The notes: a model not told the origin generated them from the letters alone. A stretch of DNA of 64,000 nt from FEN-1297 sp963710735 (GCA_963710735.1 CAVQBN010000005.1:62001-126000); one strand, 5' to 3'; positions 27,057-37,565 are shown, counted from the first letter of the stretch. Numbers and translations: made by a program.

Positions 27057-27947
27057 TTATTTTCCTTCCTTATTTTGTTTCTTCCCCAAAGCAAGAGTTG
27101 TATATTCTATAATTCCGCCCTTGTTTAAGACGAAAGTAACTGTTTCATTGTCATAATCAATATCAGTTAAATAGCCTAGGTAAACAGGATCTCCTTTAGC
27201 TAATAAATGTGTAGAGCCTTTCGAATCCTGTACAAATGCTCCCTGCGGAACTAAAGAGATAAGCACTCCATCCTGAACATCAGGAAGATTACTTGAGTTC
27301 GGACGTATTTCTGTTCTAACCAGTGGGTAGAAAGCATTATATAAATTCGGTGCGTTAAAATTATTCTCCGACTGTTTTATAGCAGCATATTGATCACTGT
27401 TAGAAAAATATGTTCTTACCTCCAGAGTAAATTTAACTAAGTAATGCGGAACGCCTCTTGAATCAACGCTGGTATTTGTTGACAAATCCGCAACGCGAAT
27501 CTTTTTAAGTTCTTTACTATGCTCGATTGCATAAACTAATCCATAAACATTATCAAATGCGCCTACACCGGATACTTTATAAGTATAATAATTAAAACCG
27601 TTCTCTACGTTTTCACTTGTATATTCGGTATTTGTATAAGTATAAAGGGAATTATCATTGCTGTAAGCATCTACAAAATTATAAAAGTTAGATTGTAAAA
27701 GATTCTGAGGTATTGTAAACTTGCCTGTAAATAGAATTGAGTCTACCACCGCTACTCTCTCTTCAATACCTTTCAATTTTATGCTTAAAGCTTCTTCACT
27801 TTCATAGTTTACCCTAAGCTTTGCTAATTTTGAATCTTTTTCATTTAATTCTTTCTGCTGAACGCCCCAGGTGTATATACCGCCGGCTGCAGTAACTAAA
27901 ATGAAAATGATGGCTAATACGATAAGGCTTTTATTTTTTCGGTTCAT
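27057..27947 (-). CDS. PilO/PilP-like inner-membrane alignment protein
   Basis: 296 residues with one N-terminal helix (SLIVLAIIFILVTAAGGIYTW), a coiled coil (KELNEKDSKLAKLRVNYESE) and a ferredoxin-like PilO-style domain (about 70-190). The C-terminal part (about 205-290) includes GVLISLVPQGAFVQDSKGSTHLLAKGDPVYLGYLTDI. That second part resembles the beta domain of PilP, so this may be a fused PilO-PilP. It overlaps the PilM/N gene by 17 bases and is followed one base later by the secretin leader. Assignment rests on topology and order; sequence similarity to PilO is weak by eye. Confidence 0.65.
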   Translation of the reverse strand: MNRKNKSLIVLAIIFILVTAAGGIYTWGVQQKELNEKDSKLAKLRVNYESEEALSIKLKGIEERVAVVDSILFTGKFTIPQNLLQSNFYNFVDAYSNDNSLYTYTNTEYTSENVENGFNYYTYKVSGVGAFDNVYGLVYAIEHSKELKKIRVADLSTNTSVDSRGVPHYLVKFTLEVRTYFSNSDQYAAIKQSENNFNAPNLYNAFYPLVRTEIRPNSSNLPDVQDGVLISLVPQGAFVQDSKGSTHLLAKGDPVYLGYLTDIDYDNETVTFVLNKGGIIEYTTLALGKKQNKEGK

Positions 27948-29448
27948 TTTGTATCTGACCTCCTATTAAGTTTCCGGCATCAATCGAAAACTTGAATACT
28001 CTATAATCTCTTAATGGTTCAAATATTATATTTTTTAAAAGCGATTTCTTATACGAATCCGATAAAGTTTTTACAGGTATTCTCGATAAAGTATACCCGC
28101 TTATTTTTAAATTGTGGTTTTGGTCCAATGCTATTTGGCCGATCCACATATTTCTTCTTTGATCTGTAAATTTTGAAAGCTTTTCAACGGTTGCACTTAA
28201 TAATCCTGTTCCGCTTGATAATTGATTTAAAATCCCTTTCGTCTGGTCAACATTTTTAATTTTATTTTCATAGCTTTTTATTTTGCTGACAGTTGCTCTA
28301 TTTCTTTCCTGGATTAACACCATCCTTTTGATCTCAGTATCTTTTTGTTTCATTTGATTTGTGTTGGAGTAAATCCTAAAAGCGAAGAAAAATGCCGAAA
28401 GAAAAATAAGTGCTATCATTAAGTAACTCTGCCAGCCTAACTGGAAAAGTTTTTGCTGTTCTTTTACATAAGAAGGCAGAAGATTAATCCCGCTTAATTT
28501 ATGATCGAGTTCGGCAAAATATTCATCAGCCGCAGCAACAGGTACGATAAAAGCCGAATCCGTACTGAATGAATCCATATCTATAACTTCAATATTTTCA
28601 ATTCCGGTTCCTGCCACTTTTGAAGTAGGATAAGCTTCTTTCAATGATTTCTTCAGTTCATCGGAAACATCTTCACCGCAAACAAGAATATTATTAATAT
28701 TACTTAATGCGGCCTGCTCCATTTCCAATAATATTTTAGAAACAATAACATTGTGTGCATTAAAACTATTTCTTCCCACAGGGAGTGCGGGACTTATATG
28801 CTGAAGTTTATTTCCTTTAAGGAATGGCAATTTTGAATATTCTTTGCCGACGTATAAAACCAGAGTTATATCGGATGGATCAAATTCATATCTTCTGGAA
28901 ATATAAGTTGCGAGAGAAATTTCAGCGCTTTTAACAGTAGGGATTTTAAGAAACCTTTTATTGTTTAACCGTGCCAGTGAATCTAAAGCTTGTAAGTAAT
29001 TACTGTTGCCTGATGGATAAACAGCTAACTTTGATTCATCTGATAAGCTTACAAAATCAACAACATTCTGAATTTTACCCTTTGCGTTTACATTTAAACT
29101 TGCCAGTTCTTTTTCATTATTTATTTTTTGAAAATAAATTGCCGGTTCGCATAACACGGGAATGATTGCGCATTTATTCAAATCCTCATTTATAAAAAAT
29201 TCATTTAATTTCTGCAAAAAGGTTTGGTTAAATTTTGATGTTTCATCAGAAGCATAATCATAGGTGTAAGTATCTTTCTGTTTATCGCTGCCGTTTTTTT
29301 TGTTTGCCGGAACGGCCTGGTTTGCAGCAAAAGCCAGTGAGGTATCGATTGATACTGCTTTCAGCATTTTAATTTTATCATTTTCTTTTTCAAATAAAGC
29401 AACTTTGCTGTCATTGCCCTCAAAGTATATACAAGCTATCTTCTTCAT
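27931..29448 (-). CDS. PilM-PilN-like fusion protein
   Basis: 505 residues. The N-terminal part (1-335) looks like an actin-fold PilM/GspL cytoplasmic domain: CIYFEGNDSKVALFEKENDK, FLKIPTVKSAEISLATYISR and LLEMEQAALSNINNILVCGED. A membrane helix follows (YLMIALIFLSAFFFAFRIYS, about 343-362), then a coiled coil and a small periplasmic PilN-like domain. The combination is like GspL or a PilM+PilN fusion. It overlaps pilT by 4 bases and the PilO-like gene by 17. It is the first fully intact gene downstream of the frameshift-rich stretch. Confidence 0.7.
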   Translation of the reverse strand: MKKIACIYFEGNDSKVALFEKENDKIKMLKAVSIDTSLAFAANQAVPANKKNGSDKQKDTYTYDYASDETSKFNQTFLQKLNEFFINEDLNKCAIIPVLCEPAIYFQKINNEKELASLNVNAKGKIQNVVDFVSLSDESKLAVYPSGNSNYLQALDSLARLNNKRFLKIPTVKSAEISLATYISRRYEFDPSDITLVLYVGKEYSKLPFLKGNKLQHISPALPVGRNSFNAHNVIVSKILLEMEQAALSNINNILVCGEDVSDELKKSLKEAYPTSKVAGTGIENIEVIDMDSFSTDSAFIVPVAAADEYFAELDHKLSGINLLPSYVKEQQKLFQLGWQSYLMIALIFLSAFFFAFRIYSNTNQMKQKDTEIKRMVLIQERNRATVSKIKSYENKIKNVDQTKGILNQLSSGTGLLSATVEKLSKFTDQRRNMWIGQIALDQNHNLKISGYTLSRIPVKTLSDSYKKSLLKNIIFEPLRDYRVFKFSIDAGNLIGGQIQNEPKK

Positions 29449-30744
29449 ATAGAAGCTCCGATTATTTGCTTAAATAATTCCTTGTTATTTGCGTATTGCA
29501 GTGCCATATCTAATGAGATTTTGCCTTCTAAGTATAACCGTTTTAAATCCTGTTCCATAGTAAGCATTCCCTGGTGTGCAGCCTGGTTTATCATCATATA
29601 AATTTCACCGGTATTATTATTTTTAATTGCGGCGCGTACATTTGGATTTACCAGAAGCACTTCTTTAGCTAAAATTAATTTTCCATCCAATGAAGGAACT
29701 AATTTTTGGGAAACAATAGCGGTTAATACATCTGCCAGTCTGTTCCTGACTCTTTCCTGCTCAGCTTCATCTACTTCAGCCACAATTCTATCAATTGATT
29801 CCACTGCTGATGAAGTATGTAAAGTAGAAAATACTTTATGGCCGGTATCTGTAACTTCCAGGGCAGCTAATATTGTGGCGGGGTCTCTCATTTCACCGAT
29901 AACCATTATATCAAGATCCTGACTTAATGCTTGCACCACTCCTTCATGGAAAGATTTTACATCTCTTCCTACTTCTCTTTGCCTTATTATGCATGATCTT
30001 GAACGGTGCACATATTCGAGCGGTGAAGCGATTGTAACAATGTGTGCATTTGAATTATCATTATGCCAGTCGACAATAGCATCTAATGTTGTTGATTTTC
30101 CTGAGCCTGTTACACCGGTAATTAATATTAATCCTTGCTTAATGTAATTATAAGACAGAGCTTTAAGTGCGTTTGAATGAAATTCCAGTTCATCCAGTGT
30201 CCTTAATAAGGGGACAATTGATCTCATATTCATCGCAAGCCGGTCTACATCAAAATAAGCATCGCCTCTAAATCTGATTTCTCTAAAATCATCGTTCTTT
30301 TTTGCGTAAATATTATTTACATAATCCAATGTATAAGAAAAATCTAGGTTTCTTGCTTCTTCTAAAAAATTCTGTTGCTTTGTCATTTAATATTGAAAGA
30401 ATAAGCAAAGCCGATTCATCATCGTTAAAACGTGGAAGCTCTTCAAGCGGTTCTTTTTTCCCATAAACTCTAATCCAGACATATCCTTCTGTTCCGTATC
30501 CGCCAACTTCAATATCCGATGCTTCTCTATCTACCATTACTTTTAAAAGATTATTCATCACTTCAATTAAAAGTGTTCTTTCCTCGAATGTAATAGTATG
30601 AAAGTTTTCTATTAAGAAGCTTACTCTGTCCGGACCAAATATGGTTTTGGGTATTGTCGAAGTAATTTTCTTCATTACCCTTTCGGCATCTTCCGGAATT
30701 ATTTCCCGGAACTTTGTTCTGTCAATTTCAGTTGTACTAAACAT
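29445..30744 (-). pseudogene. pilT: PilT-type retraction ATPase, broken by one frameshift
   Basis: Hexameric twitching-motility ATPase. The first 143 codons (from ATG 30744) hold the PilT N-domain: MVDREASDIEVGGYGTEG, VWIRVYGKKEPLEEL and ALLILSILNDKATEF. The rest (to 29445) holds Walker A GVTGSGKSTT, the Asp box, Walker B VIGEMRDPATILAALE and the His box. The frames change at a T6 run near 30365-30370. With five T, EFLEEARNLDFSYTL joins the halves perfectly. Length restored is about 433 residues. All catalytic boxes are intact. It overlaps the PilM/N-like gene by 4 bases. Confidence 0.88.
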
Positions 30745-30771
30745 AAATTTTAATTTTTAATTCTTAATTGA

Positions 30772-32612
30772 TTAATCTTCCGTTGTATTAGCTATAACTT
30801 CTTCAAAAGAAGTTAATCCCATTCTAACCCTTTCAAACCCCGATTCCCTTAAAGTAAGCATTCCATCTTTTTTGATGCTTTTCTTAATCCTTCTTCATCA
30901 ATTTTATCACCGGCATTAAAAATTAATTGGCTTATTTCTTTTGTAAAATACAATGTTTCATGAATAGCTAATCTTCCAAAGTAGCCGGTATATCCGCATT
31001 TATCGCATCCTTTTGGTTCATAAATATTATACTTTGACCATTCAGCCGGATCTAATTTTAATCCTTTAAAAAAAGAATCATTTAAATTATTACTTTCTTT
31101 TTGCATTTGCATAATTTTCTTACAAGTCTTTGAGCAACAATTACATTGATTGCATAAGCTAATAAGAAAGGCTCAATCCCCATTTTATATAATCTGGAAA
31201 CGACACTTGGTGCATCATTTGTATGCAAAGTTGTAAAAGTAAGATGGCCAGTATTTGCAAGTTTAATTGCTATATCTGCAGTTTCTTTATCCCTTATTTC
31301 GCCGACAAACACAATATCAGGGTCATGCCTTAAGATAGATCTTATTGCTTGATCAAAATTCATTTTATGGCTAAGCTTTATTTGTCTTGCGCCTTTAATT
31401 ACATATTCAATTGGATCTTCAACAGTAAGAACATTTAATGAAGGATCCATTACATGATGTAAGTGCCGCAATAATAGTTGTGCTTTTCCGCATCCTGTTG
31501 GCCCGGTTAGAATAACCATTCCCTGCGGCCTGCTTATAGATTTTTCAAAAGATGTCCTGGCATATCCGACTAACCCAATTCATCAAGATCAGTAATTACT
31601 TTTCTGTCATCAAGAATTCGTACAACAACACTTTCAAATTTATTTTTAATTTCACTTCCGGCGATTGGAAGAATTGAAACTCTGAATCTTATTACATGCC
31701 CGTCAATTTCTCTTTGTATAAAGCCGTCCTGTCCCTGTTTCTCTTTCAAATCTGTCTAATCCTCTGGATCTGTCTTTAACTACCGCAATCACTGCCTCAG
31801 GCAAAGTATCGTCTATGTTTATGCCATAAATTTAATCTGCCGTCAATTCGAAATGAGATAGTGGTTTCCATACTTCCCAGGGGAATAATATGAATATCGC
31901 TTGCCCCTTTTCTTACTCCTTCAACCAAGGCTCCTTCAAAAAGATTTATAAGAGCACTTTTATTAATTTCTACTTCAAGAAGGCCTTCATCAATCGAACC
32001 TTCTTCTCTAATATCCTGATAATCATACACTTCTTCATCAAACTTTTTAAGATATTCATTCTCAGGAGGAATCAGAGTTTCGATTAGTTTGTCATATTGT
32101 TTGAGAGGCAGGTATAACACATCATAGCTTTTAGCATTTAAATTATAAGCAATCTTTGAGATTTCTTTAATGGTCGGATCAACAGCGGCTAATATTATTT
32201 TATCTTTTATTTTAGAATCATATTCAACAGGAATTACTTTATGATGAATCATTTGCTTTTTTAAATCATCATCAAAAGAATTAACCAGTGCTTTTATTTT
32301 ATTGATCTTTTCTGTTTCATTTTCTTCAAAAGTTAATTCCATTGTTCCGAAAGCATAAAGATTGGCTACTTCTTTGTAGATAATATCATGGTTGTATTTA
32401 AAATCCTGAACTAATATTTGTGCTAGGTTTCTTCTTGGTTTTCCGTTGCCGTTTGAGTTTAAGTTTTCATTCTTCTTTGTTAATACTGCCTGCACCAATG
32501 TCTTGGAGTCGATAATGTCTTTCTTTAATAATAAATATCCCAGCCGGTTTGCTATATCGGTATTTATATCGTAATTCTTTTCGTGCTGTATTTCTATATC
32601 ATTTTCAAACAT
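30772..32612 (-). pseudogene. PilB/GspE-type assembly ATPase, broken by at least seven indels
   Basis: Extension or secretion ATPase of the PilB/GspE family. From ATG 32612 the N1 domain RLGYLLLKKDIIDSKTLVQAV and ASDIHIIPL are readable. The frame then changes near 31800, 31740, 31572, 31484, 31460, 31103 and 30885, ending at TAA 30772-30774 after RVRMGLTSFEEVIA. Most changes are a base gained or lost in a short homopolymer. Two compensating ones replace GKSTT in Walker A by GKAQL over about nine codons. The Asp box, Walker B FVGEIRDKETADIA, His box TTLHTNDA and the zinc motif CDKCGYTGYFGR survive. No substitution-type stop was seen. About 613 codons when repaired. Confidence 0.85.
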
Positions 32613-32624
32613 ATTACTTTTATA

Positions 32625-33985
32625 CTACCTTGTTTTATCAATTACACCAGGTTTAGCAGGACTTACAATTGCTGTTTCTGCTGAAACCACAGTTAATAAT
32701 ATCATTACAATTAAAATGTAGAATGCAATTATTATTTGTACCCATTCAATGAAATTCTTTAACCTGTAAACAGTATCGCTTTCATAATAATTTGCTAATT
32801 GAAGTGCCGCTTTTTTAATATTGCCTGTTTCTTCTCCCTGCCTGAATTTTGAAATTGCAGTATCCGGGAAAACACCTGTTGCAACTAAAGCATCTGAAAT
32901 GCCTACGCCTTTCTTCATCATTATTGGCAATGCAATATTTTTAATTTGCTCTTCAATATATTTATTTCCCTGTGCTTCAGCCCCTATTTTTATAGGAGAT
33001 ATACTTACGGCAGATCCACTGTAAAGAGTATAAAACACCCTGCAGAAAATTTCTATATAAGTTTTCTGAAGGATTTCCCCGATTAAAGGAAGCCTTAATA
33101 ATTGCTTATCAAACCAGACTCTTCCCTTTGGGTGTCTTATATGTAATAATACCCGGCAATTATAGGTATCAAATACCAATGCTGTTATAAGGAAAATATT
33201 ATTCGATAAAAATGCCGCCAACTTCAGAGTAAAAGCAGTCATTGGAGGAAGTTTAATATTGAATCTTAAAAAGAGTTCTGCTGTTGCAGGAAATATATAA
33301 GCTACATACCAAACTACTGCAGCATTAAGTACTAGTACTGTTACAAGCGGAGTAATTAATGCGCTTCTTAAGCTTCTTTTAAATTCATGTTTTCTTTCAA
33401 GAAATTTTGCAGTTGCACTGTAAATCTCTGCCATGTTGCCGCTTTTTGATGCAAGCCCCAGCATAAAAGCTGTAAAATATCCGAAATATTTTTATGCTTC
33501 ATAAAAGCCTGCTTCGCTGTCCATTCCCTGTTTTAAATCTTTGCTTATTTCTTTTAATGTTTCTTTTAATACTTTATTCCTGGTATCATTTATAACAAAG
33601 GAAAGGATTTCACCATAAGACATTTTCTCATCCAGCATATCAGAGCAAACTTTAACAAACATTAATATATCACCTGTTGAAGGTTTTTTAGATATATCAA
33701 TTAATTTTTTGTTAACGCTTACTACCTGGTATCCTAGAAGAGATAATGCTTCAAGAACTTCCTTTTTATTAAAAGCTTTTTGCTCACCGGTTACAGGCTT
33801 TTCATTTCCTCTGCGTACTTTATAAACAAAAGTGCTTTTCTTTTCCATAGCGATTTAATACGGAAATTATTCTGTACGGCAATTAAATTTGCTTTTTGTT
33901 TTGCAGAGGAAACAGTGTCGGCGGCTATAACGCCGCCGACTATCTGTCCATCTAACTTTTCTGCTGTGAATTTTAATTCTATCAT
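32625..33985 (-). pseudogene. PilC/GspF-type inner-membrane platform protein, broken by three indels
   Basis: Polytopic platform protein that couples the assembly ATPase to pilin extraction. From ATG 33985 the cytoplasmic start runs IELKFTAEKLDGQIVGG, then shifts frame near 33848 (SLEKKSTFVYKV when repaired). Near 33490 a gained T and a lost A leave the frame but create a TAA; repaired it reads SEAGFMKHKKYFGYFTAFML. The T2SSF domains and membrane helices follow: ALITPLVTVLVLNAAVVWYV and a C-terminal FKQGEETG-like FRQGEETGNI, then IIIAFYILIVMILLTVV. Restored length is about 453 residues, a little long for PilC. The gene ends 12 bases before the PilB-type gene. Confidence 0.85.
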
Positions 33986-34080
33986 TATTAAAATGTTATT
34001 TAGTTAATAATTATTGAATTAGTATGTTAGCCATACTATCTAGTAATTACTTTGTAATGTTAACATCTGCCAATTATAAC

Positions 34081-34426
34081 TTAGTGTTGACTGTTACCTG
34101 TAATCAGTTGCTGGGTATCACTATCTGCTACTGTATAAGTACCATTTGTAGTTGAATGTAAATTTCCTAATTTGAGTTCATTTATGCTGAGTTGATATGT
34201 CATGTATCAACCATGTTGCATGTAAAGATATTACCACCGCCGCCCATGCGATTCTGGTTTCTTAAACCATTGCTGTGCATTAGCACCAATTGCCATAGAT
34301 TGAGCAACCAATTCATCTTTGGCGGCTTCTTCAGCACCGACTGAGAAATACCGATACCAAGCTACTACTAGCTACCCCGACGATAATAACGCCGAGCACG
34401 ATTAACAACAATTGTTGTTGTCCCAT
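34081..34426 (-). pseudogene. Short pilin-like protein (MGQQQ type), with two to three indels
   Basis: From ATG 34426, preceded by GGAGG, the product begins MGQQQLLLIVLGVIIVG, a hydrophobic pilin-like helix. It continues, with frame changes near 34370, 34250 and 34210, as EEAAKDELVAQSMAIGANAQQWFKKPE, a glycine-rich loop and SIANELKLG-like beta sequence, ending NGTYTVADSDTQQ before TAA 34081. About 115 codons. The leader is at most two residues (Met-Gly) and position 5 is Gln, not Glu, unlike classical class III pilins. Likely the major or a minor pilin of this operon, because it lies immediately upstream of the PilC-type gene. Confidence 0.7.
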
Positions 34427-34568
34427 AACGATCCTCCATTTAGTTGTTTATGTTGTGTTATTTATTGAGAAGAAAGAATGTCGCTTTCCCTATTATCTTT
34501 TTCCCTCAATTTATTTTTTATTACCCTTTTATTTTCCTCATTTTATTTTCAATTTCAAAAACCATTCT

Positions 34569-34645
34569 CTGTCATTTCGAAGGAGTCTTCGATTGAGAAA
34601 TCTCTTCCTTCTGTTTGTCATTTCGACCGAAGGGAGAAATCTCCT
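34569..34645. repeat. Two related GTCATTTCGA...GAGAAATCTC repeat units
   Basis: Two neighbouring copies of a short element: TGTCATTTCGAAGGAGTC...GAGAAATCTC (about 34569-34604) and TGTCATTTCGACCGAAGGGA...GAAATCTC (34616-34645). Similar dispersed units with this wording occur in many Bacteroidota genomes. It lies in the gap between two pilin-like genes, outside coding sequence. Confidence 0.65.
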
Positions 34646-34688
34646 TTCTTCAAATCTCCTTTTTTAAGAACTCTTATCTAATCCCTCT

Positions 34689-36044
34689 TTACTCCAGCCA
34701 CGATATCGCTCTATAATAATCTAAATATGGAAACCATGTCGGCGGCCCGGTTGCAAACCTTTCGTCAAAAACTACATGTCTATTATAACCAGCAGTTAAG
34801 TATTCCCACTAAATCTCAGCAACTATTTCTTCCTTCCGGCAGTCATTGAACCTTGCAAATAAATAGTTCCCAATTCGGATGCATTTCCGTTGATGTTACC
34901 TAAATTCTGTACATAAATCCACCGGAATTACAAAAAATACCTCCATCAATATGAATATCAGGATTTACAACATTATTTTCATATCCACCTAAATTCCCAG
35001 CTGTAGAAACAATAACATTATTTGTAGCAATTATTCCCAATAAATCTATTGGTTTTCCATTCTGCATCAACCGAAGCTGGATTAACCATATAACCACCTT
35101 CACCATTTGGTATCATCGGATCTATATTATAAACCATATCACCTTCAAAATAAACATTCCCTGATCCGCCACCCGAACTTCCTTCTGAAACTATAGTTAC
35201 TTGTCCGTTTAAAGTTCCTGATAGATGAATATCTGCTTGATTATCATAAATAACTCCATTAGGTGCAAAGGTTGATAAGGCCACTGTAGTTGGAGCACTA
35301 TAATTTGTACTATCCTGCCCAGCATTCTTTCTTAGTTGCTGTTCTATAAGTAACAGTACCATCAGCATTAAATTTTAACCAAAGATCTTTGTTAAAACTT
35401 GCACCTGCACCTGCAATTGCTGCATAATCAGGATAATGCATACTCTTAGTCCAGTCAACTTTAATTCCTTCTTCATATCCGCCTAAAAATTGTGGATCAG
35501 AGCTGGTGCCCATGTCTCTTTAATTCCCTTTAAGTGTTGTGACTTTCCCGAAAAAAACCGGTCGCCGTCAACAACAAGAAACTGATTGGAATGAAAACCA
35601 CCCCAAACTGAATCGCCTGTTATCCAGGGCCTTTGGGTAACGCTGCCGGTTGAAACTGAAGGGATAAACCATGCATATTTAGCTAAAGAAGTTTGATCCT
35701 CGCATTAATTTAACTTTAACAATTTGATCAGTTCCCATAAAAGTACCAGTTGAAGTAAGAGTTCTAAAGTAGGTCCTAAATCGAAATATCAACAATCATA
35801 TCACCATTTTCAAAATCTTCGTTTACTAATATTACCGACTAAAATTGTCGAATCCCTGTAATTAAAAACATTTTTGTAATCCAATATTTGCTCCGCTTAC
35901 AGCAATATTATGTGCAATAGTAGTTTTATAATATGATACATCATTATCTACTGAACGTGTCGCAATACCGCCCCAAAAGTATCCCATTACAACAAATATC
36001 AATGTAAATCCAATTATTAATATAAGTGAAGCTTTACCTACCAT
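34689..36044 (-). pseudogene. Large minor-pilin-like surface protein, heavily frameshifted
   Basis: From ATG 36044 it starts MVGKASLILIIGFTLIFVVM, a single N-terminal hydrophobic helix with no leader, then YYKTTIAHNIAVSGANIG, the alpha-helical part expected of PilX/PilY-like minor pilins. Fragments in shifting frames continue: GGYEEGIKVDWTKSMHYPDY, DLWLKFNADGTVTYRTA, FAPNGVIYDNQADIHLSGTL, NPDIHIDGGIFCNSGG and RHVVFDERFATGPPTWFPYL, ending at TAA 34689-34691. At least five indels are needed. Repaired length about 450 codons. I do not recognise the C-terminal domain. It lies between two other pilin-like genes. Confidence 0.6.
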
Positions 36045-36056
36045 GAAAAACTCCTT

Positions 36057-36731
36057 TTACCGTTTTAAATTTCTTGATGATAATCTTATTTGCCTCCAAA
36101 AAGCATGTCTATAAGGATTCTCTCTTGACATTATAAGCTGCAGTATTTTCAACTTTTATATCAATCTGCATTGCTGTTATTCCAGTAGGAGTTCCGGCTA
36201 CATATTTTTTGGTAAATCACTAGGTGGTATTTCCGCTAAGGTTGTACTGCCTGAAGCAATCAATGAATCTCTAAAATATCTAATTCTAAAATATGTAATA
36301 CCAAGATTAACGCCGGTATGCACTCCATTTACAACTCTATATAACATCCTATCATTAGGATTAGGTGTTCCGGTTAATTCTGATGCAGGACCAAATAATA
36401 TTCCAGTGTATCTAAAGTTCCGTCTCCATGAGGATCATCATATGGAGGTACCATTAAATCAGTTAAAAATTTTATATCTGCTGGTATCTGCATAAAGTAT
36501 TGCATCTGTTTCAGGATGAGGTAATGCAGAAGGATTTTCACAATAACCAATTTTCCTAAAATCATATTCAAGTACTTCACTTGTCGCCACTAAATTTTCC
36601 TGCAAAGTCAATTCACCGCTAAAATTATAAGTATTTTGTGTTGCGTTATCATTCATTTTAAATAAAGTTAACAAGAGTATTCCTCCAATAATCATCGAAC
36701 CAACTATATCCATTAATGCTGCTGCACCCAT
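36057..36731 (-). pseudogene. Pilin-like minor subunit, frameshifted
   Basis: From ATG 36731: MGAAALMDIVGSMIIGGILL, a pilin-like helix with a very short lead-in, then NLVATSEVLEYDFRKIGYC, which resembles the helix-to-globular transition of PilW-like minor pilins. The frame changes near 36470 (readable as ADIKFLTDLM on the far side), 36400, 36200 and 36110. The end reads YRHAFWRQIRLSSRNL before TAA 36057. About 225 codons repaired. Same strand and spacing as its neighbours; it starts 9 bases after the previous pilin-like gene ends. Confidence 0.6.
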
Positions 36732-36740
36732 AATTTTCCT

Positions 36741-37251
36741 TTATGGTAAAAAATTCCAATAACTATAAATTGAAGACATAACTACAGTATCTTGCATTGA
36801 ATTACTCCAGACTTTAACAGTAATTTTTTTATGAAAAGTTTGTGTAGTTGATATACCGTCAAGATTATTGTCATCAACATAATTAACTTTACAAGCAATA
36901 TTAAAAATTGCTGTAGGCATACTGCTGTCGGTAGCTGTATAATTATTATAATCATCAAAATCATTAAATGTTTTAGGGTTGTTTATATCTTCTCCGGCAG
37001 TCTACACCTAAATTTGCAACTAAAATCATTTGGATCATTTACATGTATGAAGAATCTATATAAAAGATATTATCAAAACGTTTCTTGCTGGCATCTTCAA
37101 TAATAGATGATGCAATAGATGTGGCGGTAATTCCGAAATTTGAATTATACATTACGTCCTCTGTATATAAAGAATTCTTGCTGACTGTTATGATTACTAA
37201 TGATAACAGTATCATAGCTGCAAGGGAAAGAAGGACCTGAATGTTTGTCAT
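36741..37251 (-). pseudogene. First pilin-like gene of the operon, frameshifted
   Basis: From ATG 37251: MTNIQVLLSLAAMILLSLVI, a hydrophobic N-terminal helix, then SNFGITATSIASSIIEDASK and a TAA near 37040. Past one or two frame changes (about 37045 and 36990) the reading continues FNDFDDYNNYTATDSSMPTA and TFHKKITVKVWSNSMQDTVV, ending SYWNFLP at TAA 36741-36743. About 170 codons repaired. It appears to be the promoter-proximal gene of the filament operon. Confidence 0.6.
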
Positions 37252-37565
37252 AGCTGATTTTGAAAATTATTTTATGAAAATAGTTTTAACTGCGAGTGTG
37301 TTACTCAACATGAATGCCAGAAAAAGAGATTAGGGAATTATTTTTTAAAAGTTGATTTTATACTGATTATTGAATAGTGTTATGTGTTTTTATCACATTT
37401 AACTTTACTCAAAAAAATCTGAGTTCAGATTCGGGAATTGAGAGTTCAATTTTAGAACTCTTTTAAATTAAGAAGGGATTATACTTGTACTTGATCTTTG
37501 TTGAAAATATTTAGGATGATATACATTAGATGAATGATGATAAATTATTTATTGATAGAGAATTA
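37252..37565. other. Upstream region of the filament operon
   Basis: 314 AT-rich bases between the CheW-like gene and the first pilin-like gene, both minus strand. It should hold the operon promoter. I saw no convincing sigma-54 site (GG-N10-GC), although the operon is near a sigma-54 activator gene. Confidence 0.5.

Noticed and set aside
34441..34688. Two overlapping plus-strand frames of 67-70 codons
   Set aside because: They lie in a T-rich repeat region between pilin genes, have no ribosome site and show low-complexity Phe/Leu/Ser products.
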